This document shows, piece by piece, positions 24,239 through 33,179 of a stretch of DNA of 53,082 nt. Source of the stretch: Bacteroides sp. UBA1317 (GTDB taxonomy: Bacteria > Bacteroidota > Bacteroidia > Bacteroidales > Bacteroidaceae); contig DBTL01000025.1 of the NCBI GenBank assembly GCA_002307035.1, forward strand, positions 1-53,082, in the 5' to 3' direction. Under the pieces are notes generated by a model that did no database searches, had not been told where the DNA came from, and saw only the letters and a program-made list of their open reading frames with translations. A program made the translations under genes and the position numbers. Within the stretch, counting starts at the first letter, position 1. Every line of letters begins with the position of its first letter.

Positions 24239-26365
24239 ATGATTAACCCAATTGTTAAAACGATCGAGTTGGGAGATGGCAGAACCATCACGCTCGAAAC
24301 GGGAAAATTGGCAAAACAGGCTGACGGTTCCGTCATGCTGCGTATGGGAAATACCATGCTGCTTGCTACTGTTTGTGCCGCTAAAGATGCCGTTCCCGGA
24401 ACAGATTTTATGCCTTTACAGGTAGAGTATAAAGAAAAATACGCTGCATTCGGCCGCTTCCCCGGCGGTTTTACAAAAAGAGAGGGAAGAGCTTCTGATA
24501 ATGAAATCCTGACTTGTCGCCTTGTTGACCGCGCTCTACGTCCTTTATTCCCCGACAATTATCACGCAGAGGTATATGTAAATATCATCCTCTTTTCAGC
24601 TGACGGTGTTGACATGCCGGATGCTCTAGCCGGACTTGCGGCATCCGCTGCATTAGCCGTTTCAGACATTCCATTTAACGGTCCTATCTCAGAAGTTCGC
24701 GTAGCTCGTATTGGTGGTCAATATGTGATCAACCCGTCTTTTGAGCAACTGGCAAAAGCAGACATGGACATTATGGTAGCCGCTACCTACGAGAATATTA
24801 TGATGGTAGAAGGTGAGATGAACGAAGTTTCTGAAGCCGAACTGTTAGAAGCCATGAAGATTGCCCATGAAGCGATTAAGATTCATTGCAAAGCCCAAAT
24901 GGAACTAACTGAGGAAGTTGGCAAAACAGTGAAACGCGAATATTGCCATGAAGTGAATGATGAAGAACTTCGTAAAGCCGTTCACGATGCTTGCTATACC
25001 AAAGCGTATGCAATTGCAGAATCCGGCAACAAAAATAAGCATGAACGCGAAGACGCCTTTAAAGCGATTCGTAACGAATTCAAAGCAACATTTAGCGAAG
25101 AAGAATTAGCCGCAAAAGGCGCACTCATTGACAAATACTACCACGATGTGGAAAAAGAAGCTATGCGCCGCTGTATTTTAGATGAAGGCAAACGCCTCGA
25201 TGGAAGAAAGACAACAGAGATTCGCCCTATCTGGAGTGAAATTGGTTATCTGCCTGGCCCTCACGGATCTGCCATCTTCACACGTGGAGAAACACAATCT
25301 CTTACTTCTGTGACACTTGGTACCAAAATGGACGAAAAAACCATTGACGATGTATTGTTTCATGGAAAAGAACGTTTCTTATTACACTATAATTTCCCTC
25401 CTTTCTCTACAGGCGAAGCAAAAGCTCAACGTGGCGTTGGCCGTCGTGAAATCGGACACGGAAATCTGGCTCACAGAGCACTTAAGAAAATGATTCCGGA
25501 CAACTACCCTTATGTAGTACGTGTAGTCTCAGAAATTCTTGAATCAAATGGTTCTTCTTCTATGGCAACTGTTTGCGCCGGCACGCTGGCTTTAATGGAC
25601 GCCGGAGTTAAGATTAAGAAACCTGTATCAGGTATTGCAATGGGGTTAATCAAAAACGCCGGAGAAGAAAAATACGCCGTACTATCTGACATTCTCGGCG
25701 ATGAAGATCACCTCGGAGATATGGACTTCAAAGTAACAGGAACAAAAGAAGGTATTACCGCTACTCAGATGGATATCAAAGTAGATGGTTTATCATTTGA
25801 GATATTGGAACGTGCTCTTAACCAAGCAAAAGAAGGACGCATGCACATCCTCGGAAAGATATTGGAAACAATACAGGAACCACACACCGAGTTGAAAGAT
25901 CATGCACCTCGTATTGAGACACTAACTATTCCGAAAGAATTCATCGGAGCAATAATAGGCCCTGGTGGAAAGATCATTCAAGGAATGCAGGAAGAAACCG
26001 GTGCTACTATTACGATTGAAGAAGTTGATGGCATAGGTAGAATTGAGATAGCCGGTACAAACAAACAGGCTATTGAAAGTGCGATACGCATCATCAAAGG
26101 TATTGTATCAGTACCTGAAGTAGGCGAGGTATACAAAGGAAAAGTTCGCTCCATCATGCCATACGGTGCATTTGTCGAATTCCTTCCGGGAAGAGATGGT
26201 TTGCTTCACATTTCTGAAATGGATTGGAAACGCCTTGAAACGGTAGAAGAAATCGGGATCAAAGAAGGTGATGAAATAGAAGTGAAATTGATAGAAATTG
26301 ATCCTAAAACGGGGAAATTTAAACTTTCAAGAAAAGTATTACTTCCACGTCCGGAGAAAAAGTAA
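24239..26365 (+). CDS. pnp: Polyribonucleotide nucleotidyltransferase (PNPase)
   Basis: The 708-residue enzyme degrades RNA 3' to 5' with phosphate and is part of the bacterial degradosome. Two RNase PH domains (about 10-220 and 320-550, with the catalytic GDEDHLGDMDFKV in the second) flank an all-helical linker. A KH domain (about 560-620, GAIIGPGGKIIQ) and a C-terminal S1 domain (about 630-700, GKVRSIMPYGAFVEF) follow. All domains are intact. It is monocistronic, ending in a strong terminator. Confidence 0.98.
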   Translation: MINPIVKTIELGDGRTITLETGKLAKQADGSVMLRMGNTMLLATVCAAKDAVPGTDFMPLQVEYKEKYAAFGRFPGGFTKREGRASDNEILTCRLVDRALRPLFPDNYHAEVYVNIILFSADGVDMPDALAGLAASAALAVSDIPFNGPISEVRVARIGGQYVINPSFEQLAKADMDIMVAATYENIMMVEGEMNEVSEAELLEAMKIAHEAIKIHCKAQMELTEEVGKTVKREYCHEVNDEELRKAVHDACYTKAYAIAESGNKNKHEREDAFKAIRNEFKATFSEEELAAKGALIDKYYHDVEKEAMRRCILDEGKRLDGRKTTEIRPIWSEIGYLPGPHGSAIFTRGETQSLTSVTLGTKMDEKTIDDVLFHGKERFLLHYNFPPFSTGEAKAQRGVGRREIGHGNLAHRALKKMIPDNYPYVVRVVSEILESNGSSSMATVCAGTLALMDAGVKIKKPVSGIAMGLIKNAGEEKYAVLSDILGDEDHLGDMDFKVTGTKEGITATQMDIKVDGLSFEILERALNQAKEGRMHILGKILETIQEPHTELKDHAPRIETLTIPKEFIGAIIGPGGKIIQGMQEETGATITIEEVDGIGRIEIAGTNKQAIESAIRIIKGIVSVPEVGEVYKGKVRSIMPYGAFVEFLPGRDGLLHISEMDWKRLETVEEIGIKEGDEIEVKLIEIDPKTGKFKLSRKVLLPRPEKK

Positions 26366-26384
26366 AAAACGATTCTCACACCAT

Positions 26385-26424
26385 AAAAAAGCTTGGCTAC
26401 CAAACGGTAACCAAGCTTTTTTTA
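26385..26424 (+). terminator. Rho-independent terminator of pnp
   Basis: AAAAAAGCTTGG and CCAAGCTTTTTT form the stem with an inner TACC/GGTA extension, followed by TTTTTTTATTT. It begins 20 bp past the stop. Confidence 0.9.
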
Positions 26425-26440
26425 TTTCCAAAAAGAGGAT

Positions 26441-26478
26441 AAAAAAGAATCGGAAAGTACCCCCATACTTTCCGATTC
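26441..26478 (-). terminator. Terminator facing the ptb-buk operon
   Basis: GAATCGGAAAGTA and TACTTTCCGATTC form a perfect 13-bp stem with loop CCCCCA. On the minus strand it is followed by TTTTTT, so it would end leftward transcripts about 190 bp past buk. Beyond these two hairpins the 302-bp gap 26366-26667 shows nothing. Confidence 0.75.
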
Positions 26479-26667
26479 GAAACAGTCAAAAATCGACCTT
26501 AATCAATTTATTAACTTAACACAGCGGCAAAGATATGAGAAAATTTCTTTTGAATGAATTTTCTGATCTAAAACTTACTCTTTTAACATCAAAAGAAGAA
26601 CATTCAGGGCATAAATAAAGAGGAGCTAGGCCTTTGTAGGAAAGGTTCTTAAAAGCGAATAAGACAT

Positions 26668-27729
26668 TTACTTGTATTCTTTAATAGGAAATTCTCCTGT
26701 CAAAGCTCCTAATGCACTAGTTGCAAGAGCCTCCATTTCATCCTCACCCGGATAAACGATGATCGGAGCCAAGAATGAGGTGCGTTCTTTTATTCGGGAA
26801 ATCACATAGTCAGAATGAGCCATTCCACCGGTCAGCAGAATAGCATCCACCTTACCATAGAGGACTACACTCGCTGCACCAATACTTTTTGCAATATTAT
26901 AAATCATTGCATTCATCACCAATTCGGCCTTAGAGTCACCTTTTTCTATTGATTGAATAACAGAGGGTACATCTGTAGTACCTAAGTGAGCAGCTAATCC
27001 TGCCCGACCGGAGATTCGTTTTTTCAGTTCTTCACTCGTAAATTTTCCTGTATAACAAAGATCTATTAGCTGACCAGCCGGAAGTGTTCCTGCTCGTTCG
27101 GGCGAAAAAGGACCGTCACCATCGAGTGCATTATTAACATCTACCGCCTTACCGGAACGATGAGCAGCAACGGAAATACCTCCTCCTAAATGGCCGATAA
27201 TCAGGTTAAGGTTTTCGTAAACAATGCCACATTCTTGTGCATAACGCCTTGCAACAGCTTTATGATTTAATGCATGAAAAATAGAAACACGAGGCAGTAG
27301 TGGCGAACCGGTAATACGAGCGATATCGTCCAACTCGTCCACAACACCTGGATCAGCGATGAATGCACGACAACCAGCTATCTGTGAGGCCAAGTCAGAC
27401 GCAATCAGTCCACCAAGGTTACATGCATGAGAGCGCATAGCACAAAGCGTATCATGCTTCATTGCTTCGTTCACTTCATACACCCCTCCTTGAAGAGGTT
27501 TCACCAAACCACCACGACCGATAATAGCATCAAACTGAAAAGAAATATGATTTGTTTCCAATGCCTGCATAACAAGCGACTTACGAAAATCAAACTGATC
27601 AATAATGCGAAAAAAGCTACTAAGCTCCTCCACACTATGACGGATATTACAAATTAAGATAGAAACACCATCTTTATAAACTGCTATCTTTGTAGAAGTA
27701 GAACCAGGATTAATCGCTAATATTTTCAT
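26668..27729 (-). CDS. buk: Butyrate kinase (acyl kinase)
   Basis: The 353-residue ASKHA-fold kinase interconverts butyryl-phosphate plus ADP and butyrate plus ATP. Its N-terminal phosphate loop ILAINPGSTSTKIAV, the central NLIIGHLGGGISVAAH and the adenosine loop LLTGGMAHSD are present. It overlaps ptb by 4 bp (ATGA), so the pair is translationally coupled. Family members also use isobutyrate and isovalerate; in Bacteroides branched-chain acids from amino-acid catabolism are likely products (inference). Confidence 0.94.
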   Translation of the reverse strand: MKILAINPGSTSTKIAVYKDGVSILICNIRHSVEELSSFFRIIDQFDFRKSLVMQALETNHISFQFDAIIGRGGLVKPLQGGVYEVNEAMKHDTLCAMRSHACNLGGLIASDLASQIAGCRAFIADPGVVDELDDIARITGSPLLPRVSIFHALNHKAVARRYAQECGIVYENLNLIIGHLGGGISVAAHRSGKAVDVNNALDGDGPFSPERAGTLPAGQLIDLCYTGKFTSEELKKRISGRAGLAAHLGTTDVPSVIQSIEKGDSKAELVMNAMIYNIAKSIGAASVVLYGKVDAILLTGGMAHSDYVISRIKERTSFLAPIIVYPGEDEMEALATSALGALTGEFPIKEYK

Positions 27730-28646
27730 TCTATTGTTTCTTTACAAATGAGGCATGCCATGGCGAGGCTGTTATATTTAGACAAGCCGGAATCACTTCG
27801 CGAAGGTAATACGACTGGGCAAACAGGACCTTGAAGTACACCTGCCATCTCGGCTTTGGCAAACAGGCTGACTGATTTATAGAATGTATTACCAGACTCT
27901 ATATTAGGGAAGATTAGGACATCAGCCTGTCCTTCAATAGGAGAATAAATGCCTTTGATGTCTCCACTTTCACGTTCACAGGAAGTTAATACATCCAATG
28001 GACCATCAATAATAACATCTCCAAATTCTCCTGCATCTGCCAACTCTACAATGTTAACATAATCAAGGGAGTGAGGAAATTTAGCACTTACTTTCTCTGT
28101 ACAATGTATTAATGCAATACGCGGTTGGTTGATGCCAAAGTCATGGCATATATGTATGGCATACCAAATCATCTCAATCCGTTGCTGCAAAGTAGGCCTG
28201 GGAATCACAGCTGCATCCGAAAAGAAAAGTAACTTATGATAAGATGGAATCTGCATAACAGCCAGATGAGTCAACACTTTTCCTGCCGGTAGCAAACCTT
28301 TGTCCTTATCCAAAATAGCACGCAGCAGATTATCAGTATTAATGATTCCTTTCATGAGTATGTCTGCCCGTTTTTCACGGACAACCTTAACTGCCACAAT
28401 GGATGCTTTATCTGGATCTTCAACATGTATTACTTCTATATATTCAGGATATTTCGCCAACGCAGGATATTTTATTAATACTGTTGAATCTCCTATAAGT
28501 AGAAATTCCGCGAATCCTTCCTCTATTGCACGCACTATCGCATATTCAGTATTAGGATCGTTGGCACAAACCACGGCAACTCGTTTTCTCCGGTTAAGCG
28601 TTTTCAGGTGAGCCGTTAACTGACTAAAGTTCTGAATTGGTTTCAT
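27726..28646 (-). CDS. ptb: Phosphate butyryltransferase (phosphate acyltransferase)
   Basis: The 306-residue enzyme of the PTA/PTB family converts acyl-CoA plus phosphate to acyl-phosphate, which buk then uses to make ATP. Typical segments are KRVAVVCANDPNTEYAIVRA at the N-terminus, LMKGIINTDNLLRAIL and FFSDAAVIPRP in the centre and VLIFPNIESGNTFYKS near the C-terminus. It is the first gene of the two-gene operon; no good two-box promoter is visible upstream. Confidence 0.94.
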   Translation of the reverse strand: MKPIQNFSQLTAHLKTLNRRKRVAVVCANDPNTEYAIVRAIEEGFAEFLLIGDSTVLIKYPALAKYPEYIEVIHVEDPDKASIVAVKVVREKRADILMKGIINTDNLLRAILDKDKGLLPAGKVLTHLAVMQIPSYHKLLFFSDAAVIPRPTLQQRIEMIWYAIHICHDFGINQPRIALIHCTEKVSAKFPHSLDYVNIVELADAGEFGDVIIDGPLDVLTSCERESGDIKGIYSPIEGQADVLIFPNIESGNTFYKSVSLFAKAEMAGVLQGPVCPVVLPSRSDSGLSKYNSLAMACLICKETIE

Positions 28647-28796
28647 AAAGTTCGATTTTTAGCAAATATCAGAAAAATCATTGGATTATAGATCATTCTC
28701 AAATAAAAACGGAGGCGAAAAACATTGTATTCTGACATATTATAATTGTTTCACTACAGAGATGCAATTCAAACGATAGAATAATGTTTTTTTGTG

Positions 28797-28804
28797 TACT
28801 TTTG
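28797..28804 (+). promoter_or_regulatory. -7 box of the LD-carboxypeptidase gene
   Basis: TACTTTTG 23 bp before the start codon at 28828; no clear -33 TTG. Confidence 0.4.
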
Positions 28805-28827
28805 CATCAATCATAAAACCAGTTATC

Positions 28828-29733
28828 ATGAGTAGCCTCATCTTACCTCCATATCTACAAAAAGGCGATAAAGTGGCCATTGTGTCTCCTTCAAGCAAAA
28901 TAGACAAAAATCTTTTAATCGGTGCGCAAAAGAGGCTTGACTCTTGGGGGCTAAAACCAGTTCTTAGCAAACATTCCGAAAGTTCTTTTGGGCTATATGC
29001 CGGGACAATAGAACAACGACTCGACGATTTTCAGTCGGCAATGGATGCCGAGGATATAAAAGCAATCCTATGCAGCAGAGGAGGATATGGAGCTATACAT
29101 TTTATTGATAAAATAGACTTTAGCCTATTCCGCAAACATCCTAAATGGTTGATGGGATTTAGTGATATAACTGCGCTACACAATCTCTTTCAAGCGAATG
29201 GATTTGCCTCACTGCACTCTCCCATGGCGCACCATCTTAGTGTTGAACCCGAGAATGATCCTTGTACACTTCACTTAAGAAACATCTTATGGGGAGAACT
29301 CCCAGAATACATATGCGAACCTCACAAACTAAACCAAACAGGAAAAGTCCGAGGCATATTACGAGGAGGTAATATGTCCGTCTTCTATGGATTGCGAGGA
29401 ACCACTTTTGATATTCCGGCCGAAGGCAGCATTCTATTTATTGAAGATGTGAACGAACCTCCGCATGCCATAGAGCGAATGATGTATAATCTAAAGCTAG
29501 GTGGTGTTCTTGAAAAGTTATCAGGTCTCATCATCGGACAATTTACCGAATACAACGAAGATAATTCCTTGGGCAAAAGTTTGTATGAGGCTCTGTCCGA
29601 TCTGCTAAAAGAATACAACTATCCAATATGCTTCAACTTTCCCGTAGGGCATGTCACGAATAACCTACCTCTAATCAATGGAGCAGAAGTAGAATTTACT
29701 GTTAACAAAAAATCGGTAGAACTTAAATTCTAA
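28828..29733 (+). CDS. ldcA: Muramoyltetrapeptide LD-carboxypeptidase, S66 family
   Basis: The 301-residue cytosolic serine peptidase removes the terminal D-Ala from recycled muropeptide tetrapeptides. The nucleophile S112 lies in MGFSDITAL. The acid is expected in FIEDVNEP and the His in FPVGHVTNN near the C-terminus, matching the family Ser-Glu-His triad. The start at 28828 (MSSLILPPYLQKGDKVAIVSPS) matches homologues; the ATG at 28792 is upstream of the -7 box. It is followed by the M28 gene at 67 bp. Confidence 0.9.
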   Translation: MSSLILPPYLQKGDKVAIVSPSSKIDKNLLIGAQKRLDSWGLKPVLSKHSESSFGLYAGTIEQRLDDFQSAMDAEDIKAILCSRGGYGAIHFIDKIDFSLFRKHPKWLMGFSDITALHNLFQANGFASLHSPMAHHLSVEPENDPCTLHLRNILWGELPEYICEPHKLNQTGKVRGILRGGNMSVFYGLRGTTFDIPAEGSILFIEDVNEPPHAIERMMYNLKLGGVLEKLSGLIIGQFTEYNEDNSLGKSLYEALSDLLKEYNYPICFNFPVGHVTNNLPLINGAEVEFTVNKKSVELKF

Positions 29734-29800
29734 ATACCCAAGAAAGAGGGGTAGTCAAAAATAAAATCGTAATTTTGGAACCGAAATAAAAACAGAACCA

Positions 29801-30793
29801 ATGAAGAGTTATTATATGTTTTCTCTAATGAGTTTACTCGTTTTCACAACGATGTCTTGTGTAAGCAACAATAAGTCGGCTGGGGCAACAAAAAGCACTG
29901 AACAACAAGTAAAAGCTCCCGAGTTTGACGCCGATAGTGCATACCAGTATGTCAAAGCTCAAGTTGACTTTGGACCACGGGTACCTAATACTTCCGAACA
30001 CGTAGCTTGTGGAAACTATCTGGCAAAAAAATTAGCCGACTTTGGGGCCACCGTAACCAATCAATATGCCGACCTAATTGGCTATGACGGTAAAATCCTT
30101 AAAGCCCGCAATATTATCGGCTCTTATAACCCTGAAAACAAAAAGCGCATACTCCTTTTTGCACATTGGGATACTCGTCCCTGGGCAGACAATGATCCTG
30201 ACGAAAAGAATCATCACACTGCTATTCTTGGAGCAAACGATGGTGCCAGCGGCGTTGGAGCATTATTAGAGATTGCACGTCTCATCAATCAAAAACAGCC
30301 CGAATTAGGTATTGACATTATCTTTTTCGATGCAGAGGACTATGGTGCTCCTGAATTTTATAAAGGAGAACACAAAGAGGAATACTGGTGTTTAGGCACT
30401 CAATATTGGGCTAAAAACCCACACGTGCAAGGCTATAATGCCCGATTTGGAATCCTATTTGACATGGTTGGAGGCAAAAGTGCGACCTTCTACAAAGAAA
30501 GTTACTCAAACAAATATGCCAAAGATGTGGTCAAAAAAGTTTGGGAAAAAGCTAACAGCTTAGGCTATGGTAACTATTTCATTAATGAAGATGGCGGAGC
30601 AGTAACCGACGATCATTTGTTTGTCAACACGATTGCACGAATCCCAAGTATTGACATTATACCTAGCGACCAAAAAGACGGAGGTTTTGGTTCTTTCTGG
30701 CATACATTAAATGACTCAATGGATGTCATTGATAAATCAACTCTAAAGGCTGTTGGCCAAACTGTATTAGAAGTAATCTACAACGAAAAATAA
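29801..30793 (+). CDS. Glutaminyl-peptide cyclotransferase-like M28 lipoprotein
   Basis: The 330-residue protein has a lipoprotein signal peptide (TTMSC, Cys about residue 20) and an M28-fold zinc domain. Metal and catalytic residues are seen in AHWDTRPWADND, GANDGASGVGALLEIA, FFDAEDYG and FWHTLNDSMDV. The AHWDTRPWAD motif and length match bacterial type II glutaminyl cyclases of Bacteroidota, which turn N-terminal Gln into pyroglutamate on exported proteins. A plain aminopeptidase is the alternative. It would act in the periplasm. sufE follows 8 bp downstream. Confidence 0.82.
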   Translation: MKSYYMFSLMSLLVFTTMSCVSNNKSAGATKSTEQQVKAPEFDADSAYQYVKAQVDFGPRVPNTSEHVACGNYLAKKLADFGATVTNQYADLIGYDGKILKARNIIGSYNPENKKRILLFAHWDTRPWADNDPDEKNHHTAILGANDGASGVGALLEIARLINQKQPELGIDIIFFDAEDYGAPEFYKGEHKEEYWCLGTQYWAKNPHVQGYNARFGILFDMVGGKSATFYKESYSNKYAKDVVKKVWEKANSLGYGNYFINEDGGAVTDDHLFVNTIARIPSIDIIPSDQKDGGFGSFWHTLNDSMDVIDKSTLKAVGQTVLEVIYNEK

Positions 30794-30801
30794 TAAATAG
30801 A

Positions 30802-31227
30802 ATGTCTATAAACGAATTACAAGAAGAGATCATTGCAGAGTTCAATGATCTCAGTGATTGGATGGATCGCTATCAATTGCTCATTGATTTAGGCAATGAA
30901 CAAACACCACTGAACGAAAAATATAAAACGGAGCAAAATCTCATTGAGGGTTGCCAAAGCCGCGTTTGGTTACAAGCAGAAGAAGTAGAAGGGAAACTTA
31001 TTTTTAAGGCAGAAAGTGACGCACTGATAGTGAAAGGAATTATCGCGTTACTAATAAAGATAGTCTCAGGCCATACTGCTGATGAAATATTAAATACCGA
31101 TCTTTACTTTATTGATAAAATCGGGCTGCGAGAACATTTATCGCCTACCCGCAGCAATGGATTGTTATCTATGGTAAAACAAATGCGAATGTACGCACTG
31201 GCATTTAAAGCAAAAGAAGGAAAGTAA
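30802..31227 (+). CDS. sufE: SufE-family cysteine desulfurase activator
   Basis: The 141-residue protein accepts persulfide sulfur from SufS and passes it to the SufBCD scaffold in iron-sulfur cluster assembly. The acceptor C51 lies in IEGCQSRVW. The later conserved segments, IIALLIKIVSGHTADEIL and LREHLSPTRSNGL, are complete. It is 8 bp downstream of the cyclase gene and probably co-transcribed, though the two have no known functional link. Its last codons and stop lie inside the terminator stem. Confidence 0.94.
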   Translation: MSINELQEEIIAEFNDLSDWMDRYQLLIDLGNEQTPLNEKYKTEQNLIEGCQSRVWLQAEEVEGKLIFKAESDALIVKGIIALLIKIVSGHTADEILNTDLYFIDKIGLREHLSPTRSNGLLSMVKQMRMYALAFKAKEGK

Positions 31228-31246
31228 TAACTTTCCTTCTTTTGCT
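31209..31246 (+). terminator. Terminator of sufE overlapping its coding end
   Basis: The arms 31209-31225 and 31230-31246 are exact 17-bp reverse complements with an AATA loop. The stop codon 31225-31227 falls at the stem-loop junction. Confidence 0.85.
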
Positions 31247-31306
31247 TGGCTTACTTCTCACATAATAGAAACCAGCTAATTCGTTTATTGCGTATTCCTT
31301 CCTCTT

Positions 31307-31519
31307 TTACTCTTCCTCATCTTTAAACTCCAGTATATCCCCAGGCTGACAATCTAAAACCTTACAGATTGCCTCAAGAGTAGAAAAGCGAACAGCTTTC
31401 GCCTTCCCTGTTTTCAAGATAGAAAGGTTCGCTGGTGTAATATCAACCTTCTCAGCCAACTCACCCAAAGAAATTTTTCTTCGAGCCATCATAATATCTA
31501 AGTTCACTATTATAGACAT
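31307..31519 (-). CDS. XRE-family (YozG-like) DNA-binding protein
   Basis: The 70-residue protein is one Cro/C1-type HTH (about 5-65): MMARRKISLGELAEKVDITP with recognition helix PANLSILKTGKAKAVRF, ending CQPGDILEF. It belongs to the small single-domain regulators often encoded next to DUF2975 membrane proteins. It is the last gene of the operon, 15 bp after DUF2975. Its target is probably its own operon (inference). Confidence 0.9.
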   Translation of the reverse strand: MSIIVNLDIMMARRKISLGELAEKVDITPANLSILKTGKAKAVRFSTLEAICKVLDCQPGDILEFKDEEE

Positions 31520-31534
31520 AATTCTCCTTCTTTC

Positions 31535-32182
31535 TTAAATCGTTAAATCCTGTTCTTCTTTCAATCGCAAGCCTATCGCAAAAATTTCACCCACAATGAG
31601 CGAAACAATGCCCAGCACCAATGTCAGGATAGATAAGAGCTCTGATAGATGCAACGAATAACCGGGTATTGAAAGCAAAGAAAACAGCTCAAAACTATTG
31701 ATGCAGATAGAAATAGCCGAACAGATGAAACTAAAAATCAATGTTCCACCCAACCAACGAAGACGACGCACGTTTTTCCAATTAAATATATCCGATTTAT
31801 TGATAGAAATAACCAACTTCACAAAAATAAAAATAGAAAGCACGATAGAAAGCACCTCAAAGAGTGAAGAAAGTCCCACACCTAACATACTCCATACGGT
31901 TGGCTTAGTCTTCACACTAACAACCAGCTGACTGTACAATGTAGGAACATAGGAATGAGTCTTCTCATTATAAACAGAATCGGAAAAATTGGAGAAGTCT
32001 TTAGGCATCAAAGCAATCACCTTCATGTTTACAGCCGGGCTCTCCATCTTTTTCCCACGAGTATTCATCGCAATTTTTATACCGGTAGAAAATCCCCTGC
32101 CGAATTCATATAACGATTCAAACACAGAATAGCTTAACACCAAAAGAACCAATAGACAAAGTATATTCAATCTTCGTTTCAT
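31535..32182 (-). CDS. DUF2975 family membrane protein
   Basis: The 215-residue protein has four membrane helices: LCLLVLLVLSYSVFESLY at the N-terminus, a pair near 110-130 and 145-165, and LLSILTLVLGIVSLIVGEIFAIG near the C-terminus. An extracytoplasmic loop of about 70 residues follows helix 1. The arrangement and the adjacent YozG-like XRE gene fit DUF2975. Function unknown; the pairing suggests a membrane partner that controls or senses for the regulator. Confidence 0.82.
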   Translation of the reverse strand: MKRRLNILCLLVLLVLSYSVFESLYEFGRGFSTGIKIAMNTRGKKMESPAVNMKVIALMPKDFSNFSDSVYNEKTHSYVPTLYSQLVVSVKTKPTVWSMLGVGLSSLFEVLSIVLSIFIFVKLVISINKSDIFNWKNVRRLRWLGGTLIFSFICSAISICINSFELFSLLSIPGYSLHLSELLSILTLVLGIVSLIVGEIFAIGLRLKEEQDLTI

Positions 32183-32197
32183 AATCTATATATTTCT

Positions 32198-32992
32198 CTA
32201 ATTATTATCAGCATTCTCTTCTTTCTTCCAATCATTAGCAACGGATGTTTTTCTCATCACCAGATAAGTGATAACGAACAACACAACAGCGACAGCAACC
32301 ACAATAGAATAATTATCCCCCACTATATCTCGTATATAATCTACATCTGGATATTTAAAGCTAAGATAAACCGATAAACTATTATTAACAATATGCATCA
32401 AAATACATGGGATCAGACTTGCTGTCTTATAATAAACCCAGGCCAATAAGAGCCCCATGAGTCCTGCTCCCACCATCTGAACAGGATTCAAATGAAAGAT
32501 CCCAAAGATCAGCGCAGAGAGAATAATCGCTTTTGTGGGAGTGTATTTTTTTAATAGTACTTTAGTGATTCCTCCTCTAAAGAGTAGTTCTTCCAGAATC
32601 GGTCCTAATATCGCAATACAGACAATACCAAACCAACCAGATTGTAAAAGATTGAAGGAATCTTCCAGCCAATTGGGCAGAGAGGGCATTGCAGACATCA
32701 AAAAATCGATCACAATAATACTTGCAACAACAATTATCACAGAATAAAAGAGATAACTCACAGATACAGGCGACCACGTTACTTTTGACCTACTTATATA
32801 ACCGGCCTTATATAAATAAAAGGCCATCAATAAAAAGCCCACAAACATTGAAAGGGCAAGAGTCAGACTACCGGTGCTTTCTGCCTTTCCTTCTTTTATT
32901 AAACTGATCATAACAGAAGGAATCATCACTAGCAATGCTGCTAATATCTGACAACCCAAATAAATCAGCACAAGTTTTATAGCTGTTTTCAT
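32198..32992 (-). CDS. CPBP-family intramembrane glutamic protease
   Basis: The 264-residue protein has about eight membrane helices. The CPBP (Abi/CAAX protease-like) motifs are E134-E135...R139 in LEELLFRGG, H167 in FGIFHLNP and H200/N203 in LMHIVNN. The Rce1-like catalytic residues are all present. Bacterial members include bacteriocin-immunity and peptide-processing proteins; the substrate here is unknown. It is the first gene of the operon with DUF2975 (15 bp) and XRE, and a 45-codon ORF ends 9 bp upstream. Confidence 0.88.
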   Translation of the reverse strand: MKTAIKLVLIYLGCQILAALLVMIPSVMISLIKEGKAESTGSLTLALSMFVGFLLMAFYLYKAGYISRSKVTWSPVSVSYLFYSVIIVVASIIVIDFLMSAMPSLPNWLEDSFNLLQSGWFGIVCIAILGPILEELLFRGGITKVLLKKYTPTKAIILSALIFGIFHLNPVQMVGAGLMGLLLAWVYYKTASLIPCILMHIVNNSLSVYLSFKYPDVDYIRDIVGDNYSIVVAVAVVLFVITYLVMRKTSVANDWKKEENADNN

Positions 32993-33001
32993 GTTATTCT
33001 A

Positions 33002-33139
33002 TTAATGCTGCAAAGATACAGTTTTATTCTGAACGTTTTTTTGAGAACCATGTGCGTAAGCGGCAGTTCCACAAATAAACATAACGACCATTGAGATGGA
33101 AACAACTAGCATTGTAATACTTAAAAATGACTTTTTCAT
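33002..33139 (-). CDS. Possible 45-residue exported peptide upstream of the CPBP operon
   Basis: The frame reads MKKSFLSITMLVVSISMVV, then a hydrophobic stretch ending CGTAAYAHGS and a short polar tail (QKNVQNKTVSLQH). This looks like a signal peptide with cleavage after AYA and a mature part of about 18 residues. It ends 9 bp before the CPBP start, the spacing of an operon partner. A TATCTTTG -7 box (33018-33011) lies within its last codons, so it could instead be leader sequence. I do not recognise a family. Confidence 0.4.
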   Translation of the reverse strand: MKKSFLSITMLVVSISMVVMFICGTAAYAHGSQKNVQNKTVSLQH

Positions 33140-33179
33140 AAGACCAATAACTTTTATACTTTGCAATTCAATAATAAAT

